DNA from: Aquilaria yunnanensis
Lineage: Eukaryota; Streptophyta; Magnoliopsida; Malvales; Thymelaeaceae
Length of the DNA: 64,000 bases
Direction: 5' to 3'
Assembly (NCBI GenBank): GCA_039654915.1
Contig: CM077599.1
Coordinates: 8,000,501-8,064,500, forward strand
Of this stretch, positions 11,875-23,945 are shown in pieces. The notes under the pieces were generated by a model. The model did not search any database. It was not told where the DNA came from and saw only the letters and a list, made by a program, of their open reading frames with translations. Positions within the stretch are counted from its first letter, which is position 1, and every line of letters starts with the position of its first letter. A program made the position numbers and the translations under genes.

Positions 11875-12924
11875 TTATTTTCGTGTGAGCTTGTTACGAG
11901 CACTCTTCTTGCTACCAATAACAACCGGCGAGAAGGAGAAGCGACTTTGCAGCTCTGAAACTGTACGGTTATTATTAGCTTTAGTTCCTATATCTTCATC
12001 TTCACCGGACTTACCAGAAAGTGGAGATCCAAATATCTCGACCGCTAGGCTCCCAGCTACAGAAAGGTAAAGATACAGTACAAGTTATCACTCAGATGAA
12101 ACTATTTACCATCGGGTAAGTACAGGCTCAATAGTCACGAATCCCAACAAAATTTTGGGTCTGAAAAATCAGGGCACCTGAACTTATTGCAGCTCCCTGC
12201 TAAATTGGTTATTCTTGGGTTTAAAACAAAACAAATCTACCATTTATCCAAAAGAAGACAATGATGATTCTATTAGATAAAATTGATGATTCCATTAGGT
12301 TCAGTGGTTCACTGCTACAGAGCAGAACATGAGCCCTATTATCTGAATTGTAAATACTACTATCTAATATCACTTCTAAACTAGAGCGCATGCAAGTCTT
12401 AAGGTGGAAGGCAACTACTGAAACACCATTAGAGAGAAGACGCAAATTCTCTTACCAAGCACGAGAATTGCTCCTAGCCAGCCAGTGGGACACCACCTTT
12501 CACCAAGTAGAAACCATGCGAAACCAGCTCCCCAAACAGGCTCCAACCCACATATTATTGCAGTTTCAGTAGCTGATACATCACGCATCACAACCATCTG
12601 TATGGGAAAACCAAATATGGTTAATGACCAAAGAAGAAGAAAATGTGGAGATTCTATGAAGGTAGAGAAACCATGTTGACCAAATTATAAAACACAACTG
12701 AAATCCAAATCTGTCAAATCCATGAGATAGACTTGGTCTTACCTGAAAAACTCATTCACTAGGACTGAAGAAAACTAAAGAAATGCAATTGAGGGTTTTA
12801 TGCTGCTGGCTACAAAGAATAGCTCATTATCAAATTTTCTCCAAATTTTCAGAACCACCACTGCACTTTAATTTCTTTAAAAAACTATCACTGATTTCAA
12901 TTCTGTTTTTCTTTTTGTTTTCTT

Positions 12925-12963
12925 TTATTATTATTATTATTATTATTATTATCATTATTATTT
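12925..12963. repeat. (ATT)n microsatellite in an EamA intron
   Basis: A run of about 12 ATT units, with one interruption (ATC), in the intron between exons 5 and 6 of the EamA gene. Confidence 0.95.
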
Positions 12964-15462
12964 TCAGAATGGTCGTTAGTTAAGGTATTTCAACGTACTG
13001 ATGATACAAGGGCAAAAAAAACAGAGATAGGGAAATTGCAAAAGACAAACACTTGTACCAACAAACAAAATAATGATCAAGTAATGCCTGAAGTAGATCA
13101 TATGATAAAACAACCATACAAACACAAGAACAATACAAAGAGCCAATGAATATTCATTTGAGTAGTTCTTCTGAAAAGAAGCATATGAATTGATGTACAT
13201 ACAAGTATGAAGACATAAGAGCAAACTTCAAAACAAAAAGCAGGACACAAAAAGTTGATTACCAGGCCAAAAAAAATTGCACTGAGAATAGCAGAACAAG
13301 GGAAACAAAGGCCTATAGAAAAACCAGAAAAACAATCTCCAAGCATCCCTTATGTTTTGGAAGTGTGTTATGGGTAGTAAAGCCAGGATGCTCACCTCCA
13401 CCCATAAGCATAACCCTGTTGAGAAAATGCCTGTGTAGAGGGCAGGTATCCATGGAAACTCAAATATAAAGTCCCAAAAGATTTTCCATGTCCAAGATGA
13501 TGGGTTGATCTCCAGACTACCTTCAAACCACCTCTCAAGGAAGTACCAGAGAGTTGATAAAAGAGCAACTACACAGACCTAAATGAACCTTCAGATTGTC
13601 AATCTGTCTGAAGTTGAACTATAAGGACTAGTTCTTTAATTGACAGTCTAACCTCATATCCGAGTAAGGGTAAGAAGTTCTTCTCATTGGTACTTCTTGA
13701 AATGTGTTCAGTTCTTAACATATGAACACCGAAAAATACTGCACTCAAGAAGCTCAGAAGATCACCAACCTGTAACAGTTTTGCTCAAAAGATCAGGAGA
13801 GAGAAACTTTTGCTCCAAGTGCCCTCATAAAATATGACATTTAACATTCCAAAAAACAGTTCTCTACCATGTTATGCGAGCAAAATCATATGAATGGAGC
13901 AATATGGAGAAAACTTAAACAGGTAGGTGATCCACTTGATTCTAGCATTGCAACTCCAACAATTGACACAAAAGCCCCAAACCAAGTGTGTGCAGGAACT
14001 ACTGCTCCTAACATACCATCAAGTAAGGGAACCACAATTACCCGAAATTTCCCATAGAAAGGATGCACAAAAGTTGTACCTTCAGGAACCCCAGGGAAAT
14101 AAGAAGTTCATAATGTACCTACTGCATTCTCAAGAAAATTACCGTGAACATAGAAATGAATGATGCACGGCCAGCATCAGATGTGAGCAAACTAAGTGCC
14201 TGCATTAGGTACCCTAAACTGACCCAGAATCCCAATTCTATCCCTGCATTTCGGGTATCTGTATCATCCCATGCTTGTGCAACAAATGGGATAAACGGAA
14301 TGGCAGATATCACAAACCGAACAACTGTAAAGGCTGCTGGATCCATGATTGCTTCCACTTCCTTCAGAACAGGAATGTTACTAGCTACAACATGGGAGTA
14401 AAACAAGCTTTGGTATGCATTCAATATCTAAGAACGAAGAAGTGCTGATGCTTTTGCTTAAAAATTGTACCCTGCTCAAAGCAATTATTCCAATACTAGA
14501 ATGGCACACAATGGTTTAGCCAAAAAAACAAAAAAAAACCTTTGAAATGGCAGCAAACAAAATATGCAAGTGTGCATAAATACAATAATTGATGGATAGG
14601 ACAACTAACGTTATGAACTATATGAGGCAAAAACCATAACTTGAAATAGCTAAAGCCAGATGAGGGGAATAATTCTGAGCTAAAATAGTGAAAAACATTT
14701 CATGATTCCCATATACTCAACCATAATAACCTCTTATGTGAATCATCTTCCTGCTTTGCATTTCTTGTTTATTTCATTGTTGTGGGTCAAGCTTCAGAGA
14801 AACGTTTGTTCTCAGTGACAACTAGCGACTAGAGACAAACTTGAGTTTTTCAGTCTTATCTAATTTCTATGTTTTCATTGGTTTAAGTGCCTAAAAGTTG
14901 CAACATGAACTGTACCGCAGGACACTTCCAGCGGCTCTTGAATCATAAAGTCAAAAAGCTAGCGGGACTCCTCAAAGGAGGAAGCAGCTAAGAAACCGCA
15001 TTTTCGTAGCAATACCGAGACGGGATCACATTTAAGGGATCCCAGGCTATGGCGTTGCTAGCTTTGAGGACAAAATCATAGCCAATTATGACAAAACCAT
15101 AAATTGTTCGACTCAGTAGAAGTTCAGTTGATGCGCACCAAGGGCACTAACCATAAATTATTGGATTAATAACAAAAAAAAAAAAAAGCACCAGCATGAG
15201 AAATTTTCAGGATTAACCGGAGAAATAATGTAGAATGAAGTAACAGGAGAAAGCTGACCGTAAATAATTGTGATGACATTGAGCAAGATAATGCTCCGAA
15301 CTTTCTTAGAAGCAAACAATATCCTTCTCCACAGAGATCGCCGACCCAACAGAGACTTCAAGCTCAAGTTCCGGTTCTCCCGAAACGCAGTCCAAATCGA
15401 AGAAGAGACGAAGTCCACATTGATGCCGTCGTCTTTCTCACGAACATCAGCATCGGAACATA

Positions 15463-15524
15463 ATATTCCTAAATTAGATGACTTACTCACATGATATTCC
15501 TAAATTAGATGACTTACTGCGATT
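15463..15524. repeat. 31-bp tandem duplication in EamA exon 1
   Basis: The 25-base core beginning ATATTCCTAAATTAGATG occurs at 15463-15487 and 15494-15518, a period of 31 bp. As 31 is not a multiple of three it moves the upstream frame out of phase. Both frames read SKSSNLGI, once followed by a stop and once by the continuing transporter sequence. Confidence 0.92.
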
Positions 15525-15793
15525 AAATGATGCGGAAGACGAGGACGAGGAGGGCAGCGAGGCCGCCGAGCAGTCGTCGCCCGAAGAGAAAACGGCCAAG
15601 CAACTTCGTCTGAAACGAAGGGAAACGGAGATGGAGCGATCACAAGGAACGCTGGAGATATTGATGGCCCATGAACATCTGCACTTCTGCAGTGACAAGG
15701 TACCGCCATGGCTGGGTGCCTGGGCACGTGGGCAGCGAGCTCTGGCCAGAGAGCTAGAAACACAGCCCGTTGTCGTGATATCTATTTAAACAA

Positions 15794-16232
15794 GAGAAAT
15801 TTACAATTACCCCCCTGCAGTATGCCCTAACATACAGTTTACCCCATCTATTTTGATAAACCTACACTACCTAATAACAACTTCTGAAACTGTATTTAAA
15901 ATATACAATAATTATCTTCCAGTAATTTTAATCTCTTTAATATTTTTTTTATAGTTAATAGGTATTTTAAATTATCATTTTTTTCTTTTTGTAAATGTAT
16001 TTTTTCCCTTATAATTACATATTAATATTCTTTAAAGGTTGATTGGCTGTGAAAAAAATAAAAAAAATCTTGAAATTATTGGAAAATTATTATCATGTAG
16101 TTTAAATTAGGGTTATAGAAGTTGTTGTCAGACACTATAAAACAAATAGGGGGTAAAGTATAGGTTTTTAAAAATAGAGAGGGCAAAGTGTAGGTTAGAC
16201 CAAACTATAAGGGAGGTTTTTGTAATTTTCCC
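15794..16232. mobile_element. MITE family B, copy 1
   Basis: A long-inverted-repeat element. The left arm starts GAGAAATTTACAATTACCCC and contains TACAGTTTACCCC and AACAACTTCTGAAAC. The right arm, read inward, starts GGGAAAATTACAAAAACC and contains TACACTTTGCCC and the complement of AAGTTGTTGTCAG. It lies just upstream of the EamA gene. No target duplication could be fixed. A related copy lies at 56173-56575. Confidence 0.7.
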
Positions 16233-16960
16233 TGCTGATTGGAGTAGTAGTATGACACATGGGGAAAAGTGAGTCCTTCGTGTATATGAAGATGTGGAGG
16301 CGAAGCGAAAAGATACACGAGTTTTTGAGGTTGTCGATTTGAACCCTATGGGTTATCCCGTAGCTCAGAAACACTTATCAGAGATTACAAATTACTGGCT
16401 ACTAGTCCTGCCCAATTGGTATTCGAGTTCTCTCCAGTCCCAATTAGTATTGGACAAAACATCTACAGCCACCTAATGAACTTAAGTGGTAGAATAGTGG
16501 ATGGATCATGGTTATTGGATATGGTAACTTGTGAAATAAAGTCAGGATTTCAAGAGATAAAACGGATGGCAATTCCCATTACATGGCTAGGGAATAAGCA
16601 GAGGAAAGGCTGTTTATAATGCTGATCCTGCACCTTGTTATCCCGGATTTTGGTCACCAAGGACTCCGTAGCGCAGATGGGCAGGGCAGAGTACCCACTA
16701 TATGGAAAAGGGCAACAAGACCGGCGAACAATCCTTCCTAAAGAATAGTTCCAAGATGTTAGAATTTTGGTGGATGCATAAAACCTTAGTAGAAATTTGT
16801 ACAAAATTCTAGGTCACATGAATTAATTAGTTGTAAAAAAACTAATAAGCTTCACTCATTATTTCAATTGTCAATTAAATTTTGTCACATAATATTTAGT
16901 AAGATTTTGATACAAATTGTTTAGTGCATATAACATTACTCATGTAATTAAACAATTTTT
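16233..16960. other. No gene recognised
   Basis: Overlapping short open frames on both strands (16294-16476, 16416-16619 plus; 16550-16804 minus) have no recognisable domain. Composition is more balanced than the surrounding DNA, so a decayed gene or element fragment is possible. Confidence 0.3.
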
Positions 16961-18010
16961 TTTTTGTCGAAAGGGAGACTTATACAAATAAAAATAAACA
17001 AAGTCTAGTACAAGAGAATAACACAACCACGAGTCCAGTTGGCATATAGAAAGAGAATGCGAAGAAATATGCAAAAGATTACAAAGTCTTGGCATAGAGA
17101 TCCCCATGGCATCTATCAAGTAAAGATTAAGAACAAAATCTAAGCACTTTCAATAAATTCTCGTTGCCTAAGCCTCCAATATAAGCTCTCTTTTTGGCTA
17201 GCAATATGCAACTGCATTAGCCTCCCCAAACATGTGTTGAGCTTTCAGCAATTGGCATGATTACATGAGTAACATGCAATCCACAAGTAAAGGCATTAGT
17301 TGGATTGACGAGCGCTGAGATGGTTTTAAAAGCTGAACAACCACTTGAGAGTTCATCTCAACGACTAAAGAGAAAGTGGAAATTTGATGGACTAATTTCA
17401 AGGCTTCTCTCAGGCCTTATAGTTCAACTTGCAAGCTGTCGTATTGTCTAGTATTATGGGCAAAGTTAGCCAAAAACTTGCCATACTCATCCCTGATGAC
17501 ACCTTCCCACACCAGCTAGGACACCATTAAGTTGAGAGGAACCATCTATGTTCAGCTTAAAAGTTCTAGTGGGGGGTGGGTACCATCACACATTAACCTG
17601 GCCTTTTTTACTAGGGCCATTCTATTTGTTTAGCATATCAGTAGCTTTGGTCGGGATCTTGTCAACAACTCTTTGCACAAGTTGTAAAGTATTTTCACTG
17701 CTTTGAGGCTCTAGCACGTCATATTTCTCCGAGGAAACTAGTAAAAACAATATTCTAAAGAGTATTGTGGTGATAAGCTTTGGAAGAATCTGAGCACCCT
17801 TTTCTCCAAGACTACTCCCTTCCTAGCCAAGCAATTTGCAACTACATTAACCTTCCTAAACATGTGTTGGACTTTTAGTACATGGCACAACTGCATGAGC
17901 AACCTATAATCCACAAGTAACCTTCCTAAACGTGTGCTGGACTTTTAGTACATGTCACAACTGCATGAGCAACCTGTAATCCACAAGTGATGGCATTAGT
18001 TTGATTGATG
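16961..18010 (-). mobile_element. LINE fragments with RNase H (RVT_3-like) domain
   Basis: Read on the minus strand, 17560-16961 encodes in pieces LNIDGSSQLNGVLAGVG, then after a frameshift VIRDEYGKFLANFAHN, SLQVEL, a stop, GLREALKLV and LVVEMNSQVVV. This is the order of a plant RNase H domain: D of IDGS, E of VEL, and a third acidic position. The copy ends in an A run (T run at about 16964-16974 plus), as LINEs do. A second partial copy of the C-terminal part (INQTNAITCGLQVAHAV) lies upstream at about 18010-17820. Stops and frameshifts make both inactive. Confidence 0.65.
17849..17988. repeat. 70-bp tandem duplication within a LINE fragment
   Basis: Units 17849-17918 and 17919-17988 both run from AACCTTCCTAAAC to ATCCACAAGT with a few substitutions. 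The duplication is out of phase with the RNase H frame. Confidence 0.88.
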
Positions 18011-18554
18011 AACATTAAGGCTCTGTTTTTTACGTGTATTTGGGGTGGAAAAAATGAGTTAATTCAAAAAAATAGGCGGGCTTAAATTTTGTAAGTTACG
18101 TCTTTGTTTTGAAAAAGAAAAAAAGGAAAAGATTTTATAAGTGATAAAGAATCAACACAGCCTAGTACAGTTGTAATTGTTATAAACTTTTAACTCCATG
18201 GTCCGAAAGGAGTCCATTACAATCATATGGGTTAATTCTAGTACAAAGGAAATTGGTTTCATGATCTATGTGAGCATGGGTCGATCTAGAAACTGAGATG
18301 GACCAATGTCACCATGAGTCCTAACTCGCCTCAGGATGAGCTTCCTAGTGGCCTTGTCATTAAAATCATCTTAGACTCATTAGTATTGTCAAGTCCACCA
18401 ACCATTCAATGAGATTAAAATTAGGAAAAAGCAAATGTTACACAGCCTACAAATATTAATTATATGCAACTAAAAAAAGAATGAAAAATATTAATTTATG
18501 TTAAGATGACAATACAACCATTCAAGAACTTAAGATGGAAGCAGTGAACAATAG
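18011..18554. other. Intergenic, nothing recognised
   Basis: AT-rich DNA between the LINE fragments and a decayed MITE. No gene or RNA feature was recognised. Confidence 0.35.
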
Positions 18555-19160
18555 CAATGGTAAGCATGGATCGAGTAGGATTCGATTTTTAGTATAATTT
18601 TAGAAAATCCAATCCAATCCTAGAACCTAATTCAACTCTAATTCTTAATTTTTTTTAGTTAACATCATATATTTATAACGGCTATAAAATTCAATAAAAT
18701 TTTCTCCAAAATAACAATTAAAAAGCTGAAAATAACTAGATTTGCAATATTCATTGTATTAAGAAATAATTAACACAATTCACTATTATATTCAAGTTTA
18801 AATACACATTTTATTAGTGCAATTTAGAAGAGTAGCATATTATTAAGTTACAAAGTCCATTAAGGAGACAACATCACCTGTTCTAAGTTACAAAAAATAC
18901 CTTAATAATATAGTTGTTAGATAAATGAATATGTGAGTAAATATATAATATCATAAATCATATAACCTATTTAAACATATACTTTCACTTTGGTTTTACT
19001 TTGGGTTGATTCTACATGGAACCGAAATCAATCTAATAATTGACTGGTTTTCCAACAGATTTGAGATTCGTCATCAATTTTTATCTACCTTAAACCAATC
19101 CAACAATAACAATTTTGTTGGGTTTTGATTATACCCGATCCATACTCAACACTAAACAAT
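18555..19160. mobile_element. MITE family C, decayed copy
   Basis: Left end GGTAAGCATGGATCGAGT and right end, read inward, starting near GAGTATGGATCGGGT. The interior phrases TTGATTCTACATGGAACCG and AACAATTTTGTTGGGTTTTGA parallel the better-preserved copy at 40114-40933. It looks old, with several mismatches between arms. Confidence 0.5.
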
Positions 19161-22100
19161 AGAAATATGATAAGATGAGGATGGATGAGAAATGGGTAGT
19201 TGATGTTTCACGTGTTGGGAATCCAAACCCATTTCACGCTATTAAATTAGCATCTATTAAGATCAGATTATAGAAATAATCACACGAGTTCCTTGTTTTC
19301 GAAACTCTACAAGTGTAGAATTCTCCAAGCTTCACATGCTTGAATTCCTTCTCTCCTGGTTGCACTATGCGTGATTTTTCTACTAAAGCATTTCACGTAT
19401 GTCTCTTGTATGTTGTTATCAATGCATAACAACTCTTTCTATAGGCAAATTTAGGTAAATATCAGAATGTGGCGTGAAACCCATTGGGATATCTTAATCC
19501 TGTCAAATTAGTCCCCAACTAATTTATTATTTACAAGTCAGTACAACATTTTGTACGACCTTGTAAAATCTCCCAAGATTTCAACGATAATTTACAAGTA
19601 CCCATATGTTTTATTCTATTTTGTTTACCGTCCAATATTGTTTCACATAATCCGGACTAAACCAACCACATTCAAATTGTAACACTGTCAATATGAAATC
19701 AAATATATGCAAGTCTCTTCAAGTTTTATCCGAACTTAAACAATTTAGAAGAAATATTTATAAAATCTATATATCCTACCTATATATAATTTTATATATA
19801 AAATAATATTTTTGAAAATAATATTTTTCTAAATTGACCACATGGATTTGTTAATCCAAAAAACTAAGACGCATACTCCACAATATTCACTCTTACTTTA
19901 ATAGCAGTGAATTTCATGTTGAATAATCATAAACTTAACATGTTAACATTTACGTAATCAAATATGTCCAGGTATATCCTATATTAGGCATCATTGATTG
20001 ACATATCAAAATCACATAATGTATACATTTAAATTTATATTATTCTCAAGTGTACGGAATAAATAATATTTACTCTTTCTTAACAGTTGAAGATCTAACA
20101 GTAATTGATTTGGTTTTGTTCAAATCTCCAAAAATATTCACATATATATTAGGAATCAATATTTTAGTGATTGAAACTAATCACTTCATCTCATATAATA
20201 ATGTTATATATGCAATCATTTATGAGCAACTGACCCATGCATCGCTCATAGATTGTGAACACCTTTGAAGAATTATAAGATAAGTTTCATGTGATATGAT
20301 CTCCATCATCCATCAATTCATATATAATATAGTTTTATGGGTTTATCATAGTAGGAGTTTAAACAATAATATAAATCAAAGAAGAATGACACAACTTTAT
20401 TAAATCAATTAATAAAATTTAAGTTGGCTTTGACGAGCACAATAAATCTTTCATCATGGTGCATGAGATCCTATCTTAGCTTCTACATTTGAGCACCTCT
20501 TTCGACGTAATGGCTCGGCCCACCCCAGACAAACATTAGTTCATGCTCTTAACAAAATGCTTGCTACATACCTTCAAATCTGGACAGCGAACCTTTTCAC
20601 ATGGAAGTATAAATCTAGTGTTAAAAGAGAGTATCCAATTTAAATGGGATAAAATTCATATATAATTCTCAAATTTTGTGTGTTGTTTTAAGGTGTTCTT
20701 TTAACTTAAATAATGTCATTTTGTCCCCGTACTTTTGGTGCAAATAGTGGAACATTGGGTCTTCTACTCTTTCAATTAAGATTCGAGCTCTTCCCTCTCC
20801 TTTTTATTCTCTTGACTCCTAAATACTATTTTATAATAATTCTGAGTATAAACTAATCTCATTTTAAAGTCTCTTATCTTATATATGATAGTATACCTGA
20901 TCTATCCACGACCCTTCAACCAAAGTTATTGATGTGGCAGTGTCTAATGACTTAAGGCTACTACAGTGGCCTTCTCCTTGGTTACAATAGATTAACATAT
21001 TGAACAAATAGGAAACTTAAGGCCAAAACTAACAGAAGCACATGAGTTTTTGACTTGAAATGCAGATGAGCTAATCCACACGCTGCCATCAGCGTCGTCA
21101 GTACTCCTCTCCATCTCTCAGCCACTTATCCCCAGCCCACACCCACCGGTTGTTGTTTACCTGGCCATCCCATCCTGCACATGGGCACGGGGCAGATGGG
21201 TCGGAGTTACTAGTCAACTTCAAAATTTCCCTTCCGAATGGTGTAATTGGCGAGGAATATGGCGGGACGGGCAAAGGAAAGACTAGTGGAAGATCGATTG
21301 GCTGCCATATGGGTGGCGATTAAGCTCCAGAACAACCTAAACAGGTGGCGAGCGACCGACGGGCTTGCTGGGCTAGCGTTCTTTCTCCCTTGGACTTCCT
21401 CTTCATTTAGCTCCAAGGTAACAGGAATGATGGAACAAATTAACGTATGCAATCGGAAACAAGGACGAAGGCAGAAGGAAGGGGGGCGAGAAGGGAGAGA
21501 AAAGGTGGGCACTGCGGCAAATGGCCTCCCACCGGAGGTAAAATGGATCTCGACAAGGGAGACAGTCAGGTGGGCGGTGATGAGAATGACTCCACGCCCG
21601 CGGAAGGCGAGGAAACTTTACAGGGCATGATAAGAACATTATCAAAATGATAAATTGAAAATTCCAGAACTTTTACACTCAGAGTGCGTATAAGTGAAAC
21701 AAAATTCGGACACTCCTGTATCGTAGAAAACAGAATACAAAGTTGTTGCTTGATCGAAGAACAAAACTTCTGGGCACCCGGAAAGGGTATATATTTGTTT
21801 CTTAAGGCAATATTGGAAAATGACACAAACGCGATTCGACGGTGGAATCGGATGAAAACATGGATAATATGTTTCTTGTTGGAAAAGCCCCATATTTTAC
21901 TTGATTTTAGAGGCCACTACAGTAGATATATGTTTTTGCGGATTTTGGGTCGCTGGGCGTTTCGAACAGATTAAAGTTTGGCTCTTCAGCATTTGAAAGT
22001 CCTTAGAATTATATGTTCATGTCAATTTTAGGTTAAAGTTTTATGTTTGTACAATATGATAATCTATTGTAATAAAAAAGAAGGCCACCATTGTGTTGTG

Positions 22101-22182
22101 GATCCTATTAGTATCTTGAACACTGCCGCATCAACATAAGGTAAATGACTTTTAAGATAACACTAATTAACGTAAACGATAA
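19161..22182. other. Intergenic; no gene supported
   Basis: From about 19208 the text TGTTGGGAATCC followed by AT-rich sequence is reminiscent of a copia-type LTR start. No second LTR, primer site or protease/RT frame was found. About 21060-21640 is GC-richer with overlapping open frames on both strands (127 residues plus at 21247, 100 residues minus at 21512) that show no known domain. No function is assigned. Confidence 0.3.
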
Positions 22183-23870
22183 GGCCTAAGCGCAATAGCA
22201 ATCCTCCAACTTTATTAACTTACATGAGTTAGTTCTTCAACTTAGACTTGGTGTATTTAAGTTCTCAAATTTTGAGAAATGACATGAGTTGATCCTAGCT
22301 GACTCATATTATCAAGAGAAAAATTTAAAACTAATCCTTAATGTTTCTTTTGTTTATGTTTAAGTAATTGTAGTTTATTTTACATTGATCTAGTCAATGA
22401 ATAAGCAAAATTTATTTTAAGTACATGTTATTTCTATAATTATTAAATAATTTTTTTGTAAAACATTGACTAAACTAGCTTATAGTCTACTTGGTAGGGA
22501 TTTTTAAGATATAACTAAAAATTTTTGTTTTATTTATATTGGTTTTCCAAAATTCATTACAAACCAAAACTTGATAAATCAAGAACCTTGAGAAGCATTT
22601 TTTAAACCTTCTTTTTACTAGTTCCTTTACTTTTTTATAGCTTTTAATATTCTTACTTTAGGAAGCAAAAACATATAACATAAAAAGTATTAAAAATTAA
22701 AAGGAATAATTTCTTATATGAAACTTATAAATGTTTTAATTTATCGTGATCTTTCCATCATATACTAAATTATATATATTTTTATTTTTCTTATAATATT
22801 TTATATTTTTTACTTTTAATGTTATATGATGTACATATATTTTTTACAGAGTGAAAAAGAATAAATCTCAATGTGACTTTTAGGAATATTATAGAAGTCT
22901 TTTCTGAGATTCTAGCAGTGTTAAGTTTCAATTTGGGCAAAATTTTAGTGATACATATGTATTCATGTGTTTGTATATGAGTATGTGCATGTATATTGTA
23001 CAAAAGTACTTTTTATCTATTGTCAATAATTTTTTACAAACAAACAAATTAATCATACCAATTTTAAGACTTTTATTGTTTTTATCTCTATATATTTTTT
23101 TAAAAAAAATTGTATTACCATGGGGTCATCCAATATAATGGGCCAAATGATGCTTGCTTTACATTGCATTATCACACGTTATTCATACAAGAAAAAATTA
23201 ATTTCTTTTCTTTTATAAAAAAGATAGTTTTATCGGTTATGCTATGGTAAGGGATCATATAATAGTTAATTTATCTCAAACTAAGTAACTATATTGATAA
23301 ATCATTTTTTATCTTTTGTGTTAACTTATAACAATTTATTTTAAAACTTATAACTCTTCACTATACAATTAGTCTTTATAAAATTTTGTATAATATTATC
23401 AATAATATAATAATTACTCAAACAACAAACTTCAAGTAATAGTTTTTATAACAACAACATAATTTAACTAATTATGTTTGGAAATCAATCAGTTTACTTT
23501 TTTTAATTGACCAATTAATGAAAATAGTTTTTCTTAGTTTATAACTCTTTGGTTGTAATAAATATTTAAGCGCTTCTATAAAATATTATTAATTATATAA
23601 TACTTAAAAAAATAACAAACAGACATGAAACTAAAGAAATTTAACTTGACATGGGCTAAAACAACCTAAATGAACTACAATTACCTTTTTTTTTTAAAAA
23701 AAAAAAGGAGATTAAGTATCATGTGTGAATTTCGCCCCTAACACCATGAGGTACCTTCAATTAACTTGTACCATTTCTCAAAGTTTGAGGACTTAAATAA
23801 ACTAATTTAGAGTTGAGGAACTAACTCATGCGATTTAGCCAAGTTGGAGGACTACTAGTGCAGTTTAACC
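22183..23870. mobile_element. MULE-like element with long inverted termini, copy 1
   Basis: Left arm starts GGCCTAAGCGCAATAGCA and contains ATGAGTTAGTTCTTCAACTT and TTTGAGAAATG. The right arm, read inward, starts GGTTAAACTGCACTAGTAG and contains ATGAGTTAGTTCCTCAACTC and TTTGAGAAATGG, in the same order. The interior is AT-rich with no transposase. I could not find a clear 9-bp target duplication, so the class rests on similarity to its neighbour. Confidence 0.65.
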
Positions 23871-23945
23871 GTAGGAGAACCATAAAAGCTAGACACCATA
23901 TATGCCTTGTACCCAATTTAAACAGCATTTAAATAGTTTTAACAA

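Larger units (their letters stand above)
11875..15698 (-). pseudogene. EamA/DMT transporter, plastid type, probably disrupted
   Basis: Seven minus-strand exons encode a plant EamA-domain (drug/metabolite transporter) protein with about ten expected membrane helices: about 15490-15259, 14384-14143, 14041-13919, 13769-13653, 13578-13396, 12597-12456 and 12056-11875. Phases agree throughout. Landmarks are RSIILLNVITIIYASNIPV, DPAAFTVVRF, LGYLMQALSLLTSDAG, FISMFT/VIVVPLLDGML, FFGVHMLRTEHISRS, SATETAIICGLEPVWGAG and a hydrophilic tail ending KKSARNKLTRK. The second EamA repeat carries the usual E(P)xWGxxFxxxLLGE motif. Defects: exon 3 is preceded by GG instead of AG (14043-14042) and followed by TT instead of GT (13918-13917), each one substitution from consensus. 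A 31-bp duplication at 15463-15524 shifts the frame. The serine-rich, transit-peptide-like frame upstream of it contains no ATG; the nearest ATG, at about 15711, is in another frame. Exons 4-7 are fully open. Substrate unknown; homologues are annotated as chloroplast envelope proteins. Confidence 0.8.

Noticed and set aside
15500..15763. Minus-strand frame starting MAVPCHCRSADV as the EamA transit peptide
   Set aside because: It has an ATG but ends at a stop inside the 31-bp duplication and is out of phase with the transporter exons in either copy.
19208..20280. Possible copia LTR starting TGTTGGGAATCC
   Set aside because: No matching second LTR, primer-binding site or Pol coding sequence was found.
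21210..21645. Overlapping frames of 100-127 codons on both strands
   Set aside because: Higher GC opens both strands equally. No domain, splice context or promoter supports either.
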